DNA of 64,000 nucleotides from Sclerotinia nivalis. Its lineage: Eukaryota > Ascomycota > Leotiomycetes > Helotiales > Sclerotiniaceae. The stretch covers positions 2,728,001 through 2,792,000 of the forward strand of contig JAPEIS010000001.1 of NCBI GenBank assembly GCA_029531795.1, read 5' to 3'. Under the pieces are notes generated by a model. The model had not been told where the DNA came from, did not search any database, and saw nothing but the letters and a program-made list of their open reading frames with translations. Positions within the stretch are counted from its first letter, which is position 1. Each line of letters begins with the position of its first letter. Position numbers and translations under genes: made by a program. Positions 23,070 to 35,642 of this stretch are shown one piece after another.

Positions 23070-26000
23070 ATGCCAGGAAATTCGAAATACGAAGCTGAGG
23101 TCATTCCGGATCCCTATGCTGACCATGATCGAACAAGTCGTTCGCATACCACATTGATAATGTCTGCGGACTGCTGGGAACAAGAGATGAAGGCGAGGGG
23201 ATTTAAGGGCGAACCATACTTGAACCGATCGTATCCATCGCCTGGCGCTCCTGTTGAAGAGAAAACGCATACATCCCGTCCTCGTTCTAGAGCTTCTACA
23301 AAATTTTCTTCCGGTATCTGGGGAATGCTCGTTGTGCTGATCTCAGCCTTCTGGGTCGCTCCTGTGTCTGGTGTGTTTATAGAGTTCTCGAACTGCTTGG
23401 AGGAGAGCTACCAGGGTAACGACCCTTATCAATTACAATTTGTTCCATATTTCCTATGGGCAGTATTCAATACCACGGATTCAACTCATAACCTCGCGGT
23501 GCAAGTATGGGGTGATGTTAAAGGATCTGGCCCAGGGTTATCACTGCCGCCCACGCCTCCATCCAACGACACAGCGTACTGGCAAAGTAACTCATCCGAC
23601 ACCTACAATGGCAAGATTGCAGACGAGCCAGATCCCACATCTCAAAAACTTACAACGCTCTCTAATAAGGTCACCGTGCTAACCTATGAGCCTTACAATG
23701 AATATGTAGATTTCTGTGATCAGCTAATCAACGGCACATGTCCCCTCGGCCCTTCTTTCAATGCTTCAAGGTAAGCTATGGCTCAAGATCTTATATGATG
23801 CTCGAATAACTAATATGCTCTAGGTGGAATCCATACACTTTTCCTTCTTTCGGGTTCAACAACAACTTCTACTCCTCATATGCTTTCACTTCGTTCAGTG
23901 CAACAATGGTCATTAAGAATGGCGATACTGCTGCTACTTCTATCGGCTGCATATCAGCTGACATTACGCCTGACATTGGAAGCAGTTTAGCTGGGGTTGT
24001 GAAGTATGTCCCTATGATCGTGCTCGTGTGCGTCGGGTTCGCAACTGCTTTTGCAGGCATATACAGCCCCTGGGGCACGAATGATATTTTTCGATGGACA
24101 ACAAATTATGGCCGAGATGCTGATCTTCTCCGTTTGGTTACCCCTGGCTTTGGCGATTGCTTGCAATATATCCAATTCGTTGTTCTTACCGGAGGATTGA
24201 CACTTAACTACCCTGGTTTTTATCAACCTATCGTTAGTAAAGTTGCTTGGTCTTCATTGATGTTTAATGAAAGCTTCGTCAGCAACACCTACAAAGAGGG
24301 CTTGGTAGACGGTATATACGTAGTGAACGGAACTTATGGTCTCGATCGAATGCGACAACTTATTGGGATGGGAGAAGCCGACGATGTCTGGGCCGGCATG
24401 GCGGTCTGGCTTTTATCTATCATTGGAGCGGTCCTCGTACTTATTCAGATCGGTTTCGCATTGCGGTGGATGCGAAGACTGCTTATGGGTACGCAGGAAG
24501 AGGATCTGAGGAAGAAAAATATGCCATTTTCGGTTGGAAATGTGATTCGGATTGTGTTTAACTATTTCTTACTTCCCGTCGTTGCTCTTTCCATGTTTCA
24601 ACTAGTCGAGGCTTCCAACTCACCAGCCTATACGACCGGTCTGGCTTTAGTTATGCTAATCGTGATTGTCGTTTTTGCCATCTACTTGTTGTACCTCATT
24701 GCAACGGCAAGACCAAAATCCTACCTGTTCGATGATCTTCCCACGGTGCTTACCTACGGAGCATTGTACAACACATATTCGGACAATGCGGCCCCTTTCG
24801 CCCTTGTACCGGTACTTCTGACCTTGCTTCGCGGTATCTCAATTGGAGCTGTTCAACCTTCGGGCATTGCCCAGCTCGTCCTACTTGCCATTTGCGAGGT
24901 CATCACGATATTGACATTACATGCCTTTCGTCCGTTTCATTCTCCAACATCAATGAATGCCTACCACACATTCTTCGCCGCTGTACGCTTTTCAACCATT
25001 TTGTTAATGATAGCATTCGCTCCTTCACTTGGTATTACTGAAGGGCCAAAGGGATGGGTTGGCTATGCGATTCTCCTAATGCATGCTATTGTACTCATCC
25101 TTGGCTTTCTGCTGAATGCTATCCAAACAATTGTTGAAGTTGCAGCCAGGCTTGCGGGGGCCGGAGGCGATGAGAGCGGGGCAGCTAGAGGCGGTCTCTC
25201 CAAGGTATTCGGTATGCGACAATTGTCTAGAAGATTACCTCGCCGGGACGCCACATCGCGTCAAAGTCAACTATCAAGCGCCGCTATGCTCTCTGAACAA
25301 GACAGAAAATCATATCTAATCGAAGGAGGCAGGCTTCGTAGTCAGTCTGCCGGCAGTGCTGGTATCTTGCTCAACAGGCAAAGTGCAAATCTCGATAGTA
25401 TGGCTGTAGACGCCTTCGGTGCCATGCCCGCGCATCATGTCGGCAGCGGTGCGCCGAGCTCTTATACTCCAACAACACCAGGAGAGGCAAGCACGTTTTC
25501 ATTTTTGCCATCCGCTGCAGCGCCGAGCGGCCGGGGACGTAATAAAGGCCCCATACTTGGTCTGGACACAACCGATGCAGCTGATCCCTACTATCGCCCT
25601 CCCAGATTCCGCCGACCGACGGCAGATGCTTATTCCCCAGGGGCGAGGAGTCGAGGTTCGTGGGCTAGTGGTGATTGGACCAATAGACGATGGAGTCAAC
25701 ATGAATCACCACCCGCCGATCCTGATGCCATTGAGCCATTTGAGGGTCCTTCAATTTCCGGACGTAACAGCCCGTCCCAACAGCAAGCGTTAGATGGAGC
25801 ACCACTAGAGCTTAACCGATCGAAAGCTGATTACACTACAAGAGAAGTGGACTTCTACTACGGAGTTCGTGGGCCTGCTTTGAACGCCGAAGCACCTAGT
25901 CGAAGAATCAAGACTGGTCCAACAGATCCTACAGGAATTCCTGCCTCTGCGGCGGGTTGGTTCAAGAGCCTCTTCAAAGGCAAAACGAAAGAAAAAGGTA

Positions 26001-26839
26001 AAGGCTTCGAGGTAGTGCGGAGCTCCAGGATGCCACCAGGAATGAGCAACGCAAGGAACGCACCTGGCGATGAGTCACCGCCAGAGGGTATTCCAGTCGC
26101 CACGGGAGCGATTCGACATGGTCCGATCGACTCTGACTCTGATGACGGACACGAGCGAGCTGGTTCATCAGGAAAAATTGGCCCATCGCACGTGGACGGA
26201 GCCGATGCCGACGATGGTGAATTGGTTAGCCCTATAGTATCGGATGATGGACGGAGTTACCATGATGACGAGGACGAGTTTGAAATGACTAGGATCTCTG
26301 ATATTCCTCCCTCGTTGCAAGGACTGAAGATCCCCGAAGGCGGTATGGAATTGCCTAGTAGATTTCCTTCCAAAGCTAGCTCAAGAGTACCTCATGGTTC
26401 ACGAGCCGGCGACCCAATACCAAACATGCCTTTAAGCTCGCCGGTCCGAACACCTACAGTTCCGCGAAAGAGTTCCCGCCGAAAGTCACAGAACACAAGT
26501 GTGGATTTAAGCCTTCCAGGTAGTAGCCGTCACACACCTCAAAACTCCCTCACTTCACGACTTCCATTTGAGAGGTCGAATTCTGACAAGCGACATTCCG
26601 ACACATCTGCCAAATCCAGCATAGCACCGAACGATGGATATGGGCATTCTCGAAACACTTCTTTTGGCAATTTCACAGAGGCGTATGGGAATGATCGGCC
26701 AACAAGTGTAGGATATGTTTCTCAGCACCACATCCATACCATCAATCCGCCGGAGAACAACCCACAATATCTCGGCAGCTCCGCTGAACTGGTGGATGGA
26801 CGGATTAGTGGAGGATCATCTATTGATCATCCTCAATGA
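23070..26839 (+). CDS. FLC/TRP-like integral membrane protein (flavin-carrier family)
   Basis: Two exons, 23070-23770 and 23824-26839, give 1238 residues; the split codon AG|G restores Arg-Trp. The N-terminal 76 residues are hydrophilic, followed by a hydrophobic segment (GMLVVLISAFWVAPVSGVF) that acts as signal or anchor. A luminal ML-like domain follows with NxS/T glycosylation sites (FNTTDS, INGTCP) and Cys pairs. The core has about nine hydrophobic helices (VVKYVPMIVLVCVGFATAF through WVGYAILLMHAIVLILGFLL), as in yeast Flc1-3 and fission-yeast Pkd2. The last 480 residues are a cytosolic, disordered, Ser/Arg-rich tail. Flc proteins have been linked to FAD import into the ER, calcium handling and wall integrity. 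The long tail is typical of filamentous-fungal members and probably phosphorylated. Confidence 0.88.
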
Positions 26840-28454
26840 TAGAAGGCGCTTTACACAAATGTTTCACTTTTTCACTTTACTAATATGCATTTGATCGTCA
26901 TATGAACGAATTTCCTTGGTCAGAAAAGTCTCTTGGAGTTTTACAGCTTGTATGTATTGTAGAAAGGACCGGAGTAACATGGCGACGGGAGGATAGCAAA
27001 GGAACTTCATGGTTGGCGAGGCATAGCTGATCGTTTGGAACGGATCGGGGAAGAAGAAGGGAGGAATCCCCCAAAACCAGAAGACATATAATTCACGTAG
27101 TCTGTCTATACATTATCTTACGTTCGCGGTCCTTGTAATAATAGGCACAGTAGAGGGAAGGGATGGGCCGGCGAAAGATAGATTTGTGCGTTAGGGGAGG
27201 CGGCTTTGGTGGAAAAGGGAAAGGAACGGCTGGGAAAGAAAGGCAACAATTATCTAGGTATTGGATTGAGCCGGATCAGATCGTGGATGTCGGAAATAGA
27301 GATACGGATAGGAATATGGGATATGGGATATGGATAAATTAATATATTTTGGCTTGTAGTATATGCTTTGAATGGATGAATTTTGAAAGTTGTGGAAAAT
27401 TGACGGTGAGATAGATGGACAGGTTGAATTATTTCAATATTTAGATATCCCCTCGATCTGGATGGGTAGATGGTTCTTGATATTGGATAGAGTGATATTA
27501 GGTATGTAGGTATACTAGGTAGGGAACATATTTCTGATAAATTTGTACCAAACTAAAACATCACCAAAGCATAATGTTCCGATAAGCGTACTTTTTTGTA
27601 CGTACAGTGTAGATTGATAGCATGAACTTGGCAAGTTTTTGAAGTGAAAAAACACCGTCATCAATTAACCCCGCAGTTGGTGTTGATGAGGTACAAAGCA
27701 TTGCACGTTTTTCTTTTTCTTTTTGGGGATGATTCTTCTGAGATGGAAGATGGAATTGGGGTCATTCGTATTATATCATAAGGTTTGTGTTCTAGATTAT
27801 GTTTAGTAATACACCACAAAATAGATGTTGCTGTTTACCTAGGTACTAGGTACTAGGCAGCAGATACAAAGTGTAATCATATGGATTGGTAATATTAACG
27901 GTAGGTAGGTATAAATAATACTTTGCTTATTGTTACCTTTTACAGTAGAATAAGTAATAGGCCGGAATCTGGAAAATTCTTGAGATTCCGATGACGAAGT
28001 AGGCAGCAGGTACGGAGTATGGGCTTTTTGTTAGGTTTTCCAGCCGTCGCCATTTTATGTTTTATATATAAATTGATGAATTGATAAACTCTTATTATAT
28101 GAGTATTATATGAGTACCTACTACCTATTACCTACCGGTATGAGTACATACATATATCATTCTTACATAAATATTCACCCCCTGTGGCGTTGCGTGGTTT
28201 CCCCTCCATTCAGCACCTTTTTTTTTGGTACTTCCTGCCGGTAACAAACCTTTTTAAGGTCCACCTTGTGTTTTTATCACACTTTTTGACCGAGCCATTT
28301 ACAACAACGACATACCTTGAAACCCTTCAAATCATTCACACGTTTCCCAACCCAGCTTCCCCTTACAACTGCAAAGTTGTGGATACCGAGATTTGATCTT
28401 AATTTCCTGTCCCATTCGGCAAAAAGCTCTATTTACATTCATTAAATCGCAAGG
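26840..28454. other. Intergenic region, tandem plus-strand genes
   Basis: 1.6 kb. Contains the FLC 3' end, several TACCTAGGTA/TAGGTAC-type words (27840-27910, 28110-28140) and one TACGGAGTA at 28011. No gene seen; a pyrimidine-rich leader precedes the next ATG. Confidence 0.45.
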
Positions 28455-30578
28455 ATGGTTAGCTTAGGGCATGTTCATCGTAGGCAGTCTGGTGCAAGTA
28501 TGTTTTTCTCTCGTTAGAATGTGCTTTATCGATATGCTATTACTTCAGAGTGAAATACCCAAATTGGAAAGACATCATTAATAACAATATGGGATTTCTA
28601 GGCAACCGGTCCTCCGTCGATGAATCGAAGATCTCCGATGCGGAGGATGAGACTATCGTCGTTGAGCCAGATCAGGGAAATGGTAGGAACCCATGATACT
28701 TGAGAAGGGAGAGATTTTCAAAAGCTGACTCGGAATGAAATACAGTTCTCTCCCACATCATCTCACAGCTCCGTCCTGGAGCGGATCTGAGCCGCGTCGT
28801 TTTGCCTACCTTTATTCTCGAGCCGAGGAGTATGCTGGAAAGAATTACGAAGTGCGTAAACACCGGGGCTTCGGAAGGAAAGGAAACATGAGAGGCAGGC
28901 ATGCTGATGGTGTATAGCTTCATGGCCCATCCGGAAACTCTGCTTCCTATGGCGGAGTTAGACGATCCTTTGCAAAGATTTGTTTCAGTTGTTAAGTTCT
29001 ACTTGAGTGGATGGCATATTAAACCTCCGTAAGGCTGAATCCACCCATTTGAGGGGAGCAGTTGTGCTAATGAGATACTGCAGAGGGGTTAAGAAACCAC
29101 TCAATCCTATTCTCGGCGAAATTTATACTTGCTATTGGCAATTTCCAGATGGCACTAAGGGCTACTACATTTCTGAGCAGACCTCACATCACCCTCCCAA
29201 ATCGAGCTACTTTTACATGGCGCCAGAGCATAACATACGAATCGATGGATGCTTGAAGCCTCGAAGCAAATTTTTGGGCAATTCCGCGGCCAGTATGATG
29301 GAGGGCATTGCTATATTGAGGTTTCTGAATAGAGGAGCTGGACCTAAGGGAGAACGATAGTAGGTTGCTTACTGCAGAATGCAGGTTAAGGGGAATTTTT
29401 AGATACTAACTGGCTACTAGTATTTTGACCCAACCCAATATGTACGCTCGAGGCATCCTGTTCGGCAAGATGAAATATGAGCTTGGTGATCATAGTTTTG
29501 TGCGCTGCCCGGAGCTCGGATTGAGTGCAGATATTGAATTTAAGACGAAGGGCTACTTTGGAGGAACTTACAATGCTATTGGGGGTACAATTAAAAACGA
29601 CAAGACAGGGGAAGTTCTCTATGAGCTCTCGGGTATGTGGAGTGGAGAGATGTTTATCAAGAACCTCAAGGTATGGTTCTCTGCAATCTGTGTGACTTCG
29701 CAAGTTACTAATCATACTCAGACGGGAAAGAAAGACCTTTTATTTGATGCTACGAGAGCGAGACCATCACCTCCGTTGGTAAGGCCTTTAGAAGAACAAG
29801 AAGATCGAGAATCGCAAAAGTTATGGTTCAAGACGGCAAAAGCGGTCAAGGAACGCAACCACGAAGTTGCGACAGATGAGAAGACATTCATTGAAGATAT
29901 GCAGAGGGATGAGGCGGCCAAGAGAGTAGAAGACGGCGTTGAATGGACTCCAAGATTGTTTAGACCAGTTAGAGGTGGTCCCGGCGGTTCCGAAGAAGGT
30001 GAAGAAGACCTGGACTGGATCTTGAATGCAACCATGTAAGTTGATAGAAGTCGTTCGTCATATATCGTACTAAAACGGGAAACAGTGATGGCGCTAGTCC
30101 ACAAGAACAGGCGGAACAAATCCTCGCGGTTTATCCAATCCTTCCAGGTCAGCAATCCACGGAGAAAAACCGTATTCCTCCACAACATCACCAACACACA
30201 GAACAGGCCAATCCAATACCAGCACCAGTACCAGTGGCGACAACTCCAGTCTCATTATTGCCTCAGGAGAAGGACAAGGAGAATCTCATTGATCTAGGAA
30301 ATGACTCGCCAGCAACAGCTCACTACCAACATGTACCAGCTGATCTCCATGCAGCCCAGACGCAAAACAACGGACAGCAACAAAAGGATCTCGAGCGTAC
30401 CCTCCAATCTACTAGTACAGTACAAGGCCAAAACCAGAGCCCATTAATTGACTTCCACGATGACCTAAGGAAAGACTTACCAACAGCTACTGACACCCAA
30501 GGGACGGCAACCTCCACACTGTATCGACAGGACACGGACACTCATAGCATTGATGAGTTTGTAGATGCTGAGGACTGA
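28455..30578 (+). CDS. Oxysterol-binding protein-related lipid transfer protein (short Osh/ORP type)
   Basis: Eight exons, 28455-28497, 28602-28682, 28746-28851, 28918-29028, 29084-29359, 29421-29670, 29722-30035 and 30086-30578, give 557 residues with every phase closed. The lipid-binding domain is complete: [20 protein letters not shown] with [11 protein letters not shown] (the lid), KPLNPILGE and the family signature EQTSHHPP, then the [15 protein letters not shown] and DLLFDATRA blocks. No PH or ankyrin domain precedes it, so it is a short form, closest in wording to Osh6/Osh7, which exchange phosphatidylserine and PI4P between ER and plasma membrane. The C-terminal 150 residues are Gln/Pro-rich and end [10 protein letters not shown]. 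The first intron has alternative acceptors, so residues about 14-20 are less sure. Intron 6 is 51 nt and frame-neutral. Confidence 0.92.
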
Positions 30579-31525
30579 TTTGGATAAGGAGGATGTGGGG
30601 AGCATCAGAACGATATGGGCCCAAGCCCATATGAAGTTCTAATGCAAATACTTGGCGCATCCTAAGCTAACCAGTCCCAAGTTACCTCCTCTACTACCGA
30701 ATTTTCCTTTTCCTTCCATGGTCGAAAGGGGCAGGGCAGGGAATTACACAGGCGCTTGCACTTTCCATTTTTGAAGCTCAGATACACTATTAGATTGGGC
30801 AGGCGGGCGTTGACCTCTACCTATGTTATATATGTTGAGATTTTGTTCGGTCTGCGGCAAGATGGCTCACTGGGGGAATGGATGAATGGATCAATTCATG
30901 ACATGGAATGCATTGATTGCATGGATGGGTAAACGCCAAACTAATGAAATATACACAATCCTCTTATTCAACATGGATTCGGACTTCGCGTGAACAGATA
31001 CATATGTTTTTGATATCTTTTTATTTGCATTTTTATCAGGTTTTGATGCGGTGATTATACTTGAGCAGCTTCCTGCTGCCTTTCTTGCCTATGCTTTTGC
31101 TTTGGTGGTGTCCCCAACTTGTTGAAATGAATAGATGACCATAAACGCCTGATATGACTATAACTTTATTGAAAACCCATTTTCTCACCCTACTCATGCA
31201 ACGATTTCTCCTGCATATGATGCTGAATCTTCGTTGGATTAGTCCACTAATTGACCTCTTGACGATTTCAGATATACACCGAGATTTGGCGCATACCCAC
31301 TATGCACTGGAAACATGGCATAATGTGTATCTCAGTTTGTCTGTAGACTCGTGGAAGGAAAACCGAAAATAGTAGTCGGACACGTCGAGTATTCGTTGCG
31401 TGTTTGAGAAGGTATCCTTCAACCTGATCGCTCCCCCAGTGAGCATTGCCAACCTGTCCCAAACTCTCACTTTGCCCATCCACCCCATCCCCTCAAATAA
31501 ACATTCCACCATCTCCAGCTCCACC
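30579..31525. other. Convergent intergenic region
   Basis: About 0.95 kb holding the 3' ends of the Osh gene and U2AF35. Small open frames on both strands lack coding character. Confidence 0.45.
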
Positions 31526-32236
31526 TCATGAATATCTCTTCCTCGTAGGCTCCGGACTCGGACTCCTCGTCACGCTCCTCTCATCTCTCCCCCTCATCCG
31601 CAACCACTTCTTCGTACTCAACTCCAACTCGCGGTCCAACTCATCACTTGGATTCTTGCGATGGATAAAATTGCAAAAGCCGCCTCGTACGCATCCTTCG
31701 CCGCTATTGAGCCGACAACATGCTTCGCGGAAATCGGTAACGGGCGAGAGCTCGCAATAGATGGGCCGGGCGGCGTACCAGCGCGAATTGAGGGCGTCGC
31801 AGGCTTTTTGCGCGGAATCTTCGTATTTGAAGCGCGCGTAGACGTTGCCGATTAGATCTGGGAGGAAAGTGTTAGCTATTTCTCTTTTTCTATATTTCTG
31901 GGTAAATGAAGAAAGGGAAGGGGAAGGAGACATACGATCATTGTTATTATCACACACGACGACCTCCTCAATCTCTCCAAACTTGCACATCTCGCACCAG
32001 AAATCCTCGTAAAAGGCATCAAAGTGGTTTTGTAGCTGCGAAGCATTCATCTTGTTCTTCGGATCGTAGGCAGGATTCTGGTAGAGGTTGGGGAGGAGGA
32101 TGGTCTGCGAGTACGAGGGCTTGACGTGTTTACGGGAACAGCGGTCGCCGTGGCGGCAGGCGCCAATTTTGTAGTAGAAGGAACAGTTTACTTTGTCGGC
32201 TTCAGTACCGAAGATGGAGGCGAGGTAGTTGGCCAT
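31526..32236 (-). CDS. U2 snRNP auxiliary factor small subunit (U2AF35)
   Basis: Two exons, 32236-31936 and 31857-31526, give 210 residues, the usual size. The start is MANYLASIFG; upstream in-frame codons lack homology. The first CCCH finger is C-x8-C-x5-C-x3-H (CSFYYKIGACRHGDRCSRKH). A U2AF-homology RRM follows (MCKFGEIEEVVVCDNN, HLIGNVYARFKYED, RPIYCELSPV), then the second finger (CRLNSGEGCVRGGFCNFIH) and a short RS/SP tail (SVTRSPSPEPTRKR). It recognises the AG at 3' splice sites together with U2AF65. Budding yeast lacks it, which fits an intron-rich filamentous fungus. The 78-nt intron is a multiple of three and free of stops, so reading through it adds 26 residues inside the RRM. Confidence 0.95.
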   Translation of the reverse strand: MANYLASIFGTEADKVNCSFYYKIGACRHGDRCSRKHVKPSYSQTILLPNLYQNPAYDPKNKMNASQLQNHFDAFYEDFWCEMCKFGEIEEVVVCDNNNDRMSPSPSLSSFTQKYRKREIANTFLPDLIGNVYARFKYEDSAQKACDALNSRWYAARPIYCELSPVTDFREACCRLNSGEGCVRGGFCNFIHRKNPSDELDRELELSTKKWLRMRGRDERSVTRSPSPEPTRKRYS

Positions 32237-33243
32237 TTTTGGATTTGGTGGATGGCTAGAGATATGAGGTTTAATTCGGACTGAAAGCTGTAGCTGTCGA
32301 CACGGTTCAAGTTTGAACGTTTGTTTGTTTATGTGTGTATGTAGCAATTAGTGTTTAGAGGAAAAAAATGTCTGAGCTTTGATAATACGCTCCTGATGTG
32401 CGAAGGGTAGAGTAGACAGACAATGGTGAGTATGTGTGGATAGCAAATTGTCTATTTAAGATGAGGCGCTTTGTGATAATCATGACAAGAAAGTTCCAAA
32501 AATCTAGGACAAGTCCGAGCTTCTTACAGTAACTTAGCGTGCTTTTTTGTAGCTTGGTGAATGACTAATCATAAGTTCGCCTGCATTCTCGAATTGAATT
32601 ATGGATTTCTAATCAAACTTCACTCTAAACTTACTTCACTACAATATCAAACTCGTGGTCACATGTCTACCTCATGGTCTTAATCTTCCCATGTAGGAGT
32701 CTGAGTATTTGCTGGATTGTATAGAGCTTCATTTGAAATTTTCGCGTGACCCGAGGTACGCAGCAATAGGTAGTACTGACTTGGTGCCATCCGGCCTCTC
32801 TATATATATATCGTCAAGCTAGATGTTGACGCTCGGTGGTGGCTACTGTACTGGAAAAAGCAAAGAGCCCTTTAAGCCAAGTGAATGGATAGTTGCTCCC
32901 TTCCCAGTGGGATAGGTTGTCAGTAAGTGTCTCCTAACTACCTAGGCTAATAGAGTATTATTTCTCAAAGTCTCTTCCGGCATTGGTGTTGTCAATCTCG
33001 CCGGTCGAGGTTATCTCATTTGACTTTTCTTGTCATATAGAACAATAACTGCATTTGTATCAAGCAGTACAGAACCGGACTTTTCATATCAAATAGTAGA
33101 TATGTTCAATTCTGTGCTGGGTAGTCCCAACCGAAGTACTATGACATATCCTGCAATAATTTCAATAACCATCCTCGAATGCTAAAATTGCAAAAACTGT
33201 GTCAAAATTGTTCCACCGATCTTATCTCATGTCCAGGCTGCTC
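32237..33243. other. Intergenic, tandem minus-strand genes
   Basis: About 1 kb of AT-rich sequence with the U2AF35 promoter and the 3' end of the next gene. A CTATATATATATCG run lies near 32800. No gene seen. Confidence 0.4.
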
Positions 33244-34709
33244 TTAAGCAGCATTCTTGTTACACAATTTGCCAAATGCGGCCGCAGCCTTCTCAAATAC
33301 ATTCTTCTTCTCGGGTGTGGCGATCGCAGTTTTCTGTTCACCGTCCTTTTCATACCGTTCGAAACTATACAGTTCATCGTGGAGTTGAAGCTCCGATAGT
33401 GCGATATTGTCATTGTCTGGTTCTTCCTCGATGCGTTGGACAACTCTTAGCTCATTGGATTGTAGGCGACCGATGCCCTGCTCAAAGCGGATTTTTACCG
33501 CGACAATATTTCCTGCCGATCCTCCTTCACTCCAAGTGACCATTAAATCTCCTTTGCTCTCCGGGAAAGCCCAGGGGTGAGCAAACATATGGGCAGTGTA
33601 TGCGAACTTCTGTATATGGCCCAAAGGATATGCCTTCATCAGTTCGACAATCTCGAAAGGTCCCCAAGGATTGATAGCTCGTCCAAACATTAGCCTGCTA
33701 TCACCTGTCCGGGTGCAGCCAACGAAGCCAAATCTGTATGGTGAATCCTCTCCGAACAACTTCGTGTTGAATATTTGACCATGTAGATAGTTCTTCAAGA
33801 CTGGCCAAGCGAAGAAATGGTTCTTAACCCAACCTCTTCCACCACCCCAGTACTCCCAGCAAGCTCTTGCTTTTGCAAGCTCCAAAGGTACGCGGCCTAG
33901 TACCACGTCATAATCTCTGTTGTGATCGCCACCTTTGTGTCCGTAGGCGTATAAATATTTCCCGTCGGAAAGAACTGAGAAAGTTCCAAGTCGAGGCTCA
34001 CTAGGCTATCATTGTCTTAGTAAGTTATCACTTTGTAGAGAGTTGATAGACTTACATAGAATAATATACGCTCACTCCAGCCAGCCATCTCACGCTTAGC
34101 TACAATAGTTGTCGGATTGGCACGGTAATCAACCTCCACAGAGGCTATACCCACCGCTACGAGGAAGGTTGAGCCATCCTTTCTAATTCCTCGGTATTCG
34201 AAGAAAGTCCATCCATATGCTGCGGCGCCGGTGATAAGATACCAAGCAATCCCACCAGTAGCCCAAAATACTTTATTGTCGTTTTTCTTGTCAAGTTCGT
34301 CCTCGAAGCGTTTGAACAAACTTGGAATTTGTCTCTCGCTGATTTCAACATTAACTGATCCTGGTGGCGCCAAGTATCTCGACATGACGGGATTCGTGGG
34401 ATTGGTGAGGAATGAGAGCGTAGAATCGGTTCTTCCTAGGAACTGACCTGCTGCATTGTGGCAGAAGGTGTTGTTGAATTGGAATAGCACATGTCCGTTT
34501 GGCAATGCGCTCGATCTTCCTCCCATTCTCGGGTAGGAATTTCCGCTCTCTTAAGTAGTGTTAGAATTTAGTAGAATATGGGTTTGTTGAAATTCCTGGG
34601 TTGACTTACCGTCGTATAAATGACCCAGTGGAACAATATGCTTGATGATTGGGGGCCAGGCAACGTATTTCTTAATCTCTGGAATTTCTCTCTGTGTTAT
34701 TGAAGCCAT
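33244..34709 (-). CDS. Putative beta-propeller protein (DUF4185-like), function unknown
   Basis: Three exons, 34709-34610, 34549-34056 and 34005-33244, give 451 residues; phases close (G|AG, then phase 0). No signal peptide or membrane segment is visible (MASITQREIPEIKKYVAWPP). The sequence is rich in beta-strand blocks with Gly/Trp-containing turns: GHVLFQFNNTFCHN, WEYWGGGRGW, RYGFVGC-like and SRLMFGRAINPWGPFEIVEL, and WSEGGSAGNIVAVKI. This layout is like DUF4185 five-blade propellers related to glycoside hydrolases, but I cannot confirm that by eye. No catalytic residues can be assigned. The C-terminus is helical and basic-Ala rich (EKAAAAFGKLCNKNAA). Confidence 0.75.
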
Positions 34710-35642
34710 TTTAAGAGAAAAAGCGATAAGCAACAGTTTATCTTTTCGTAATGGTTACTGGGCAGTGAGCTGTTTCGAATGGGTGGTTGTGGGAGAGAGT
34801 CACAATTGTAGTGAAGGCGAAGGGTTCGCTTCCAACAGCTCCTGCCATGTTTGACTGATTTAAAGATGAATCGCAGAAAGATTAATCCTGATGGATAGTA
34901 GAAACTTAGGCAGCTGACTACCTATGCTGATAGATTTTCTACGAATTACTTGATTTCGTTCTTAAAACTCAATTGGGCTTCTTTCTTGCATTTTATCTTA
35001 GCAAAACGAACTTAATGTGGTTCTATAACTGATAATGAGTCGCTCTTGCTATACTACCATAAATGATTATCAGCCATAAATTCAAAACTTGAAAGACATA
35101 TGATTAAAGAGATACCTGAGATAAGTACAGATGATCCAAGTCAGGAGATATACCTGAGCTTAAGCGATATATTCACTATCAGAATCCGGAGCAAGATGAA
35201 ATCAATCCAAGATCAGATACACCCCATTGTTTGCTTTTGTTCAGATTCAGACAGCACCAATAAACAACAAAAATAGCTCTCAATAATCCATGTATTTAGG
35301 ATGCATCTGTATGATTGCTAGGGATAAAACCGAGATGACTTCAACTTCTCGCAAGAGCGTGCAATCATTTTGGTATATAATATTCCAACGATTTATTGCA
35401 TGTTGTTCTGGAAAAAGAGCTGCTTCTAGATCACGTACGGACGTACCTTTCAATTGATGTTGCGTTTTGATTCTCTATCGCCTCTTTTGACCATATATTA
35501 GGTATGGCAAGCAAGTGCATGTTGCGCTTATTCTTTCTTCTTCCTGGCTTTTGGTCATTTCCGTGTTGGCAGAATCAACATTTGAAGTGGCCGAAAAACA
35601 AAAATCAAGCATATCCAATGGCAGGTGAAATATGGCCCCATC
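34710..35642. other. Upstream part of a gene-poor stretch
   Basis: About 0.9 kb upstream of the propeller gene. The ORF at 35504-35797 (plus) lies antisense to the coding-like stretch and has no recognisable domain. Nothing else seen. Confidence 0.4.
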
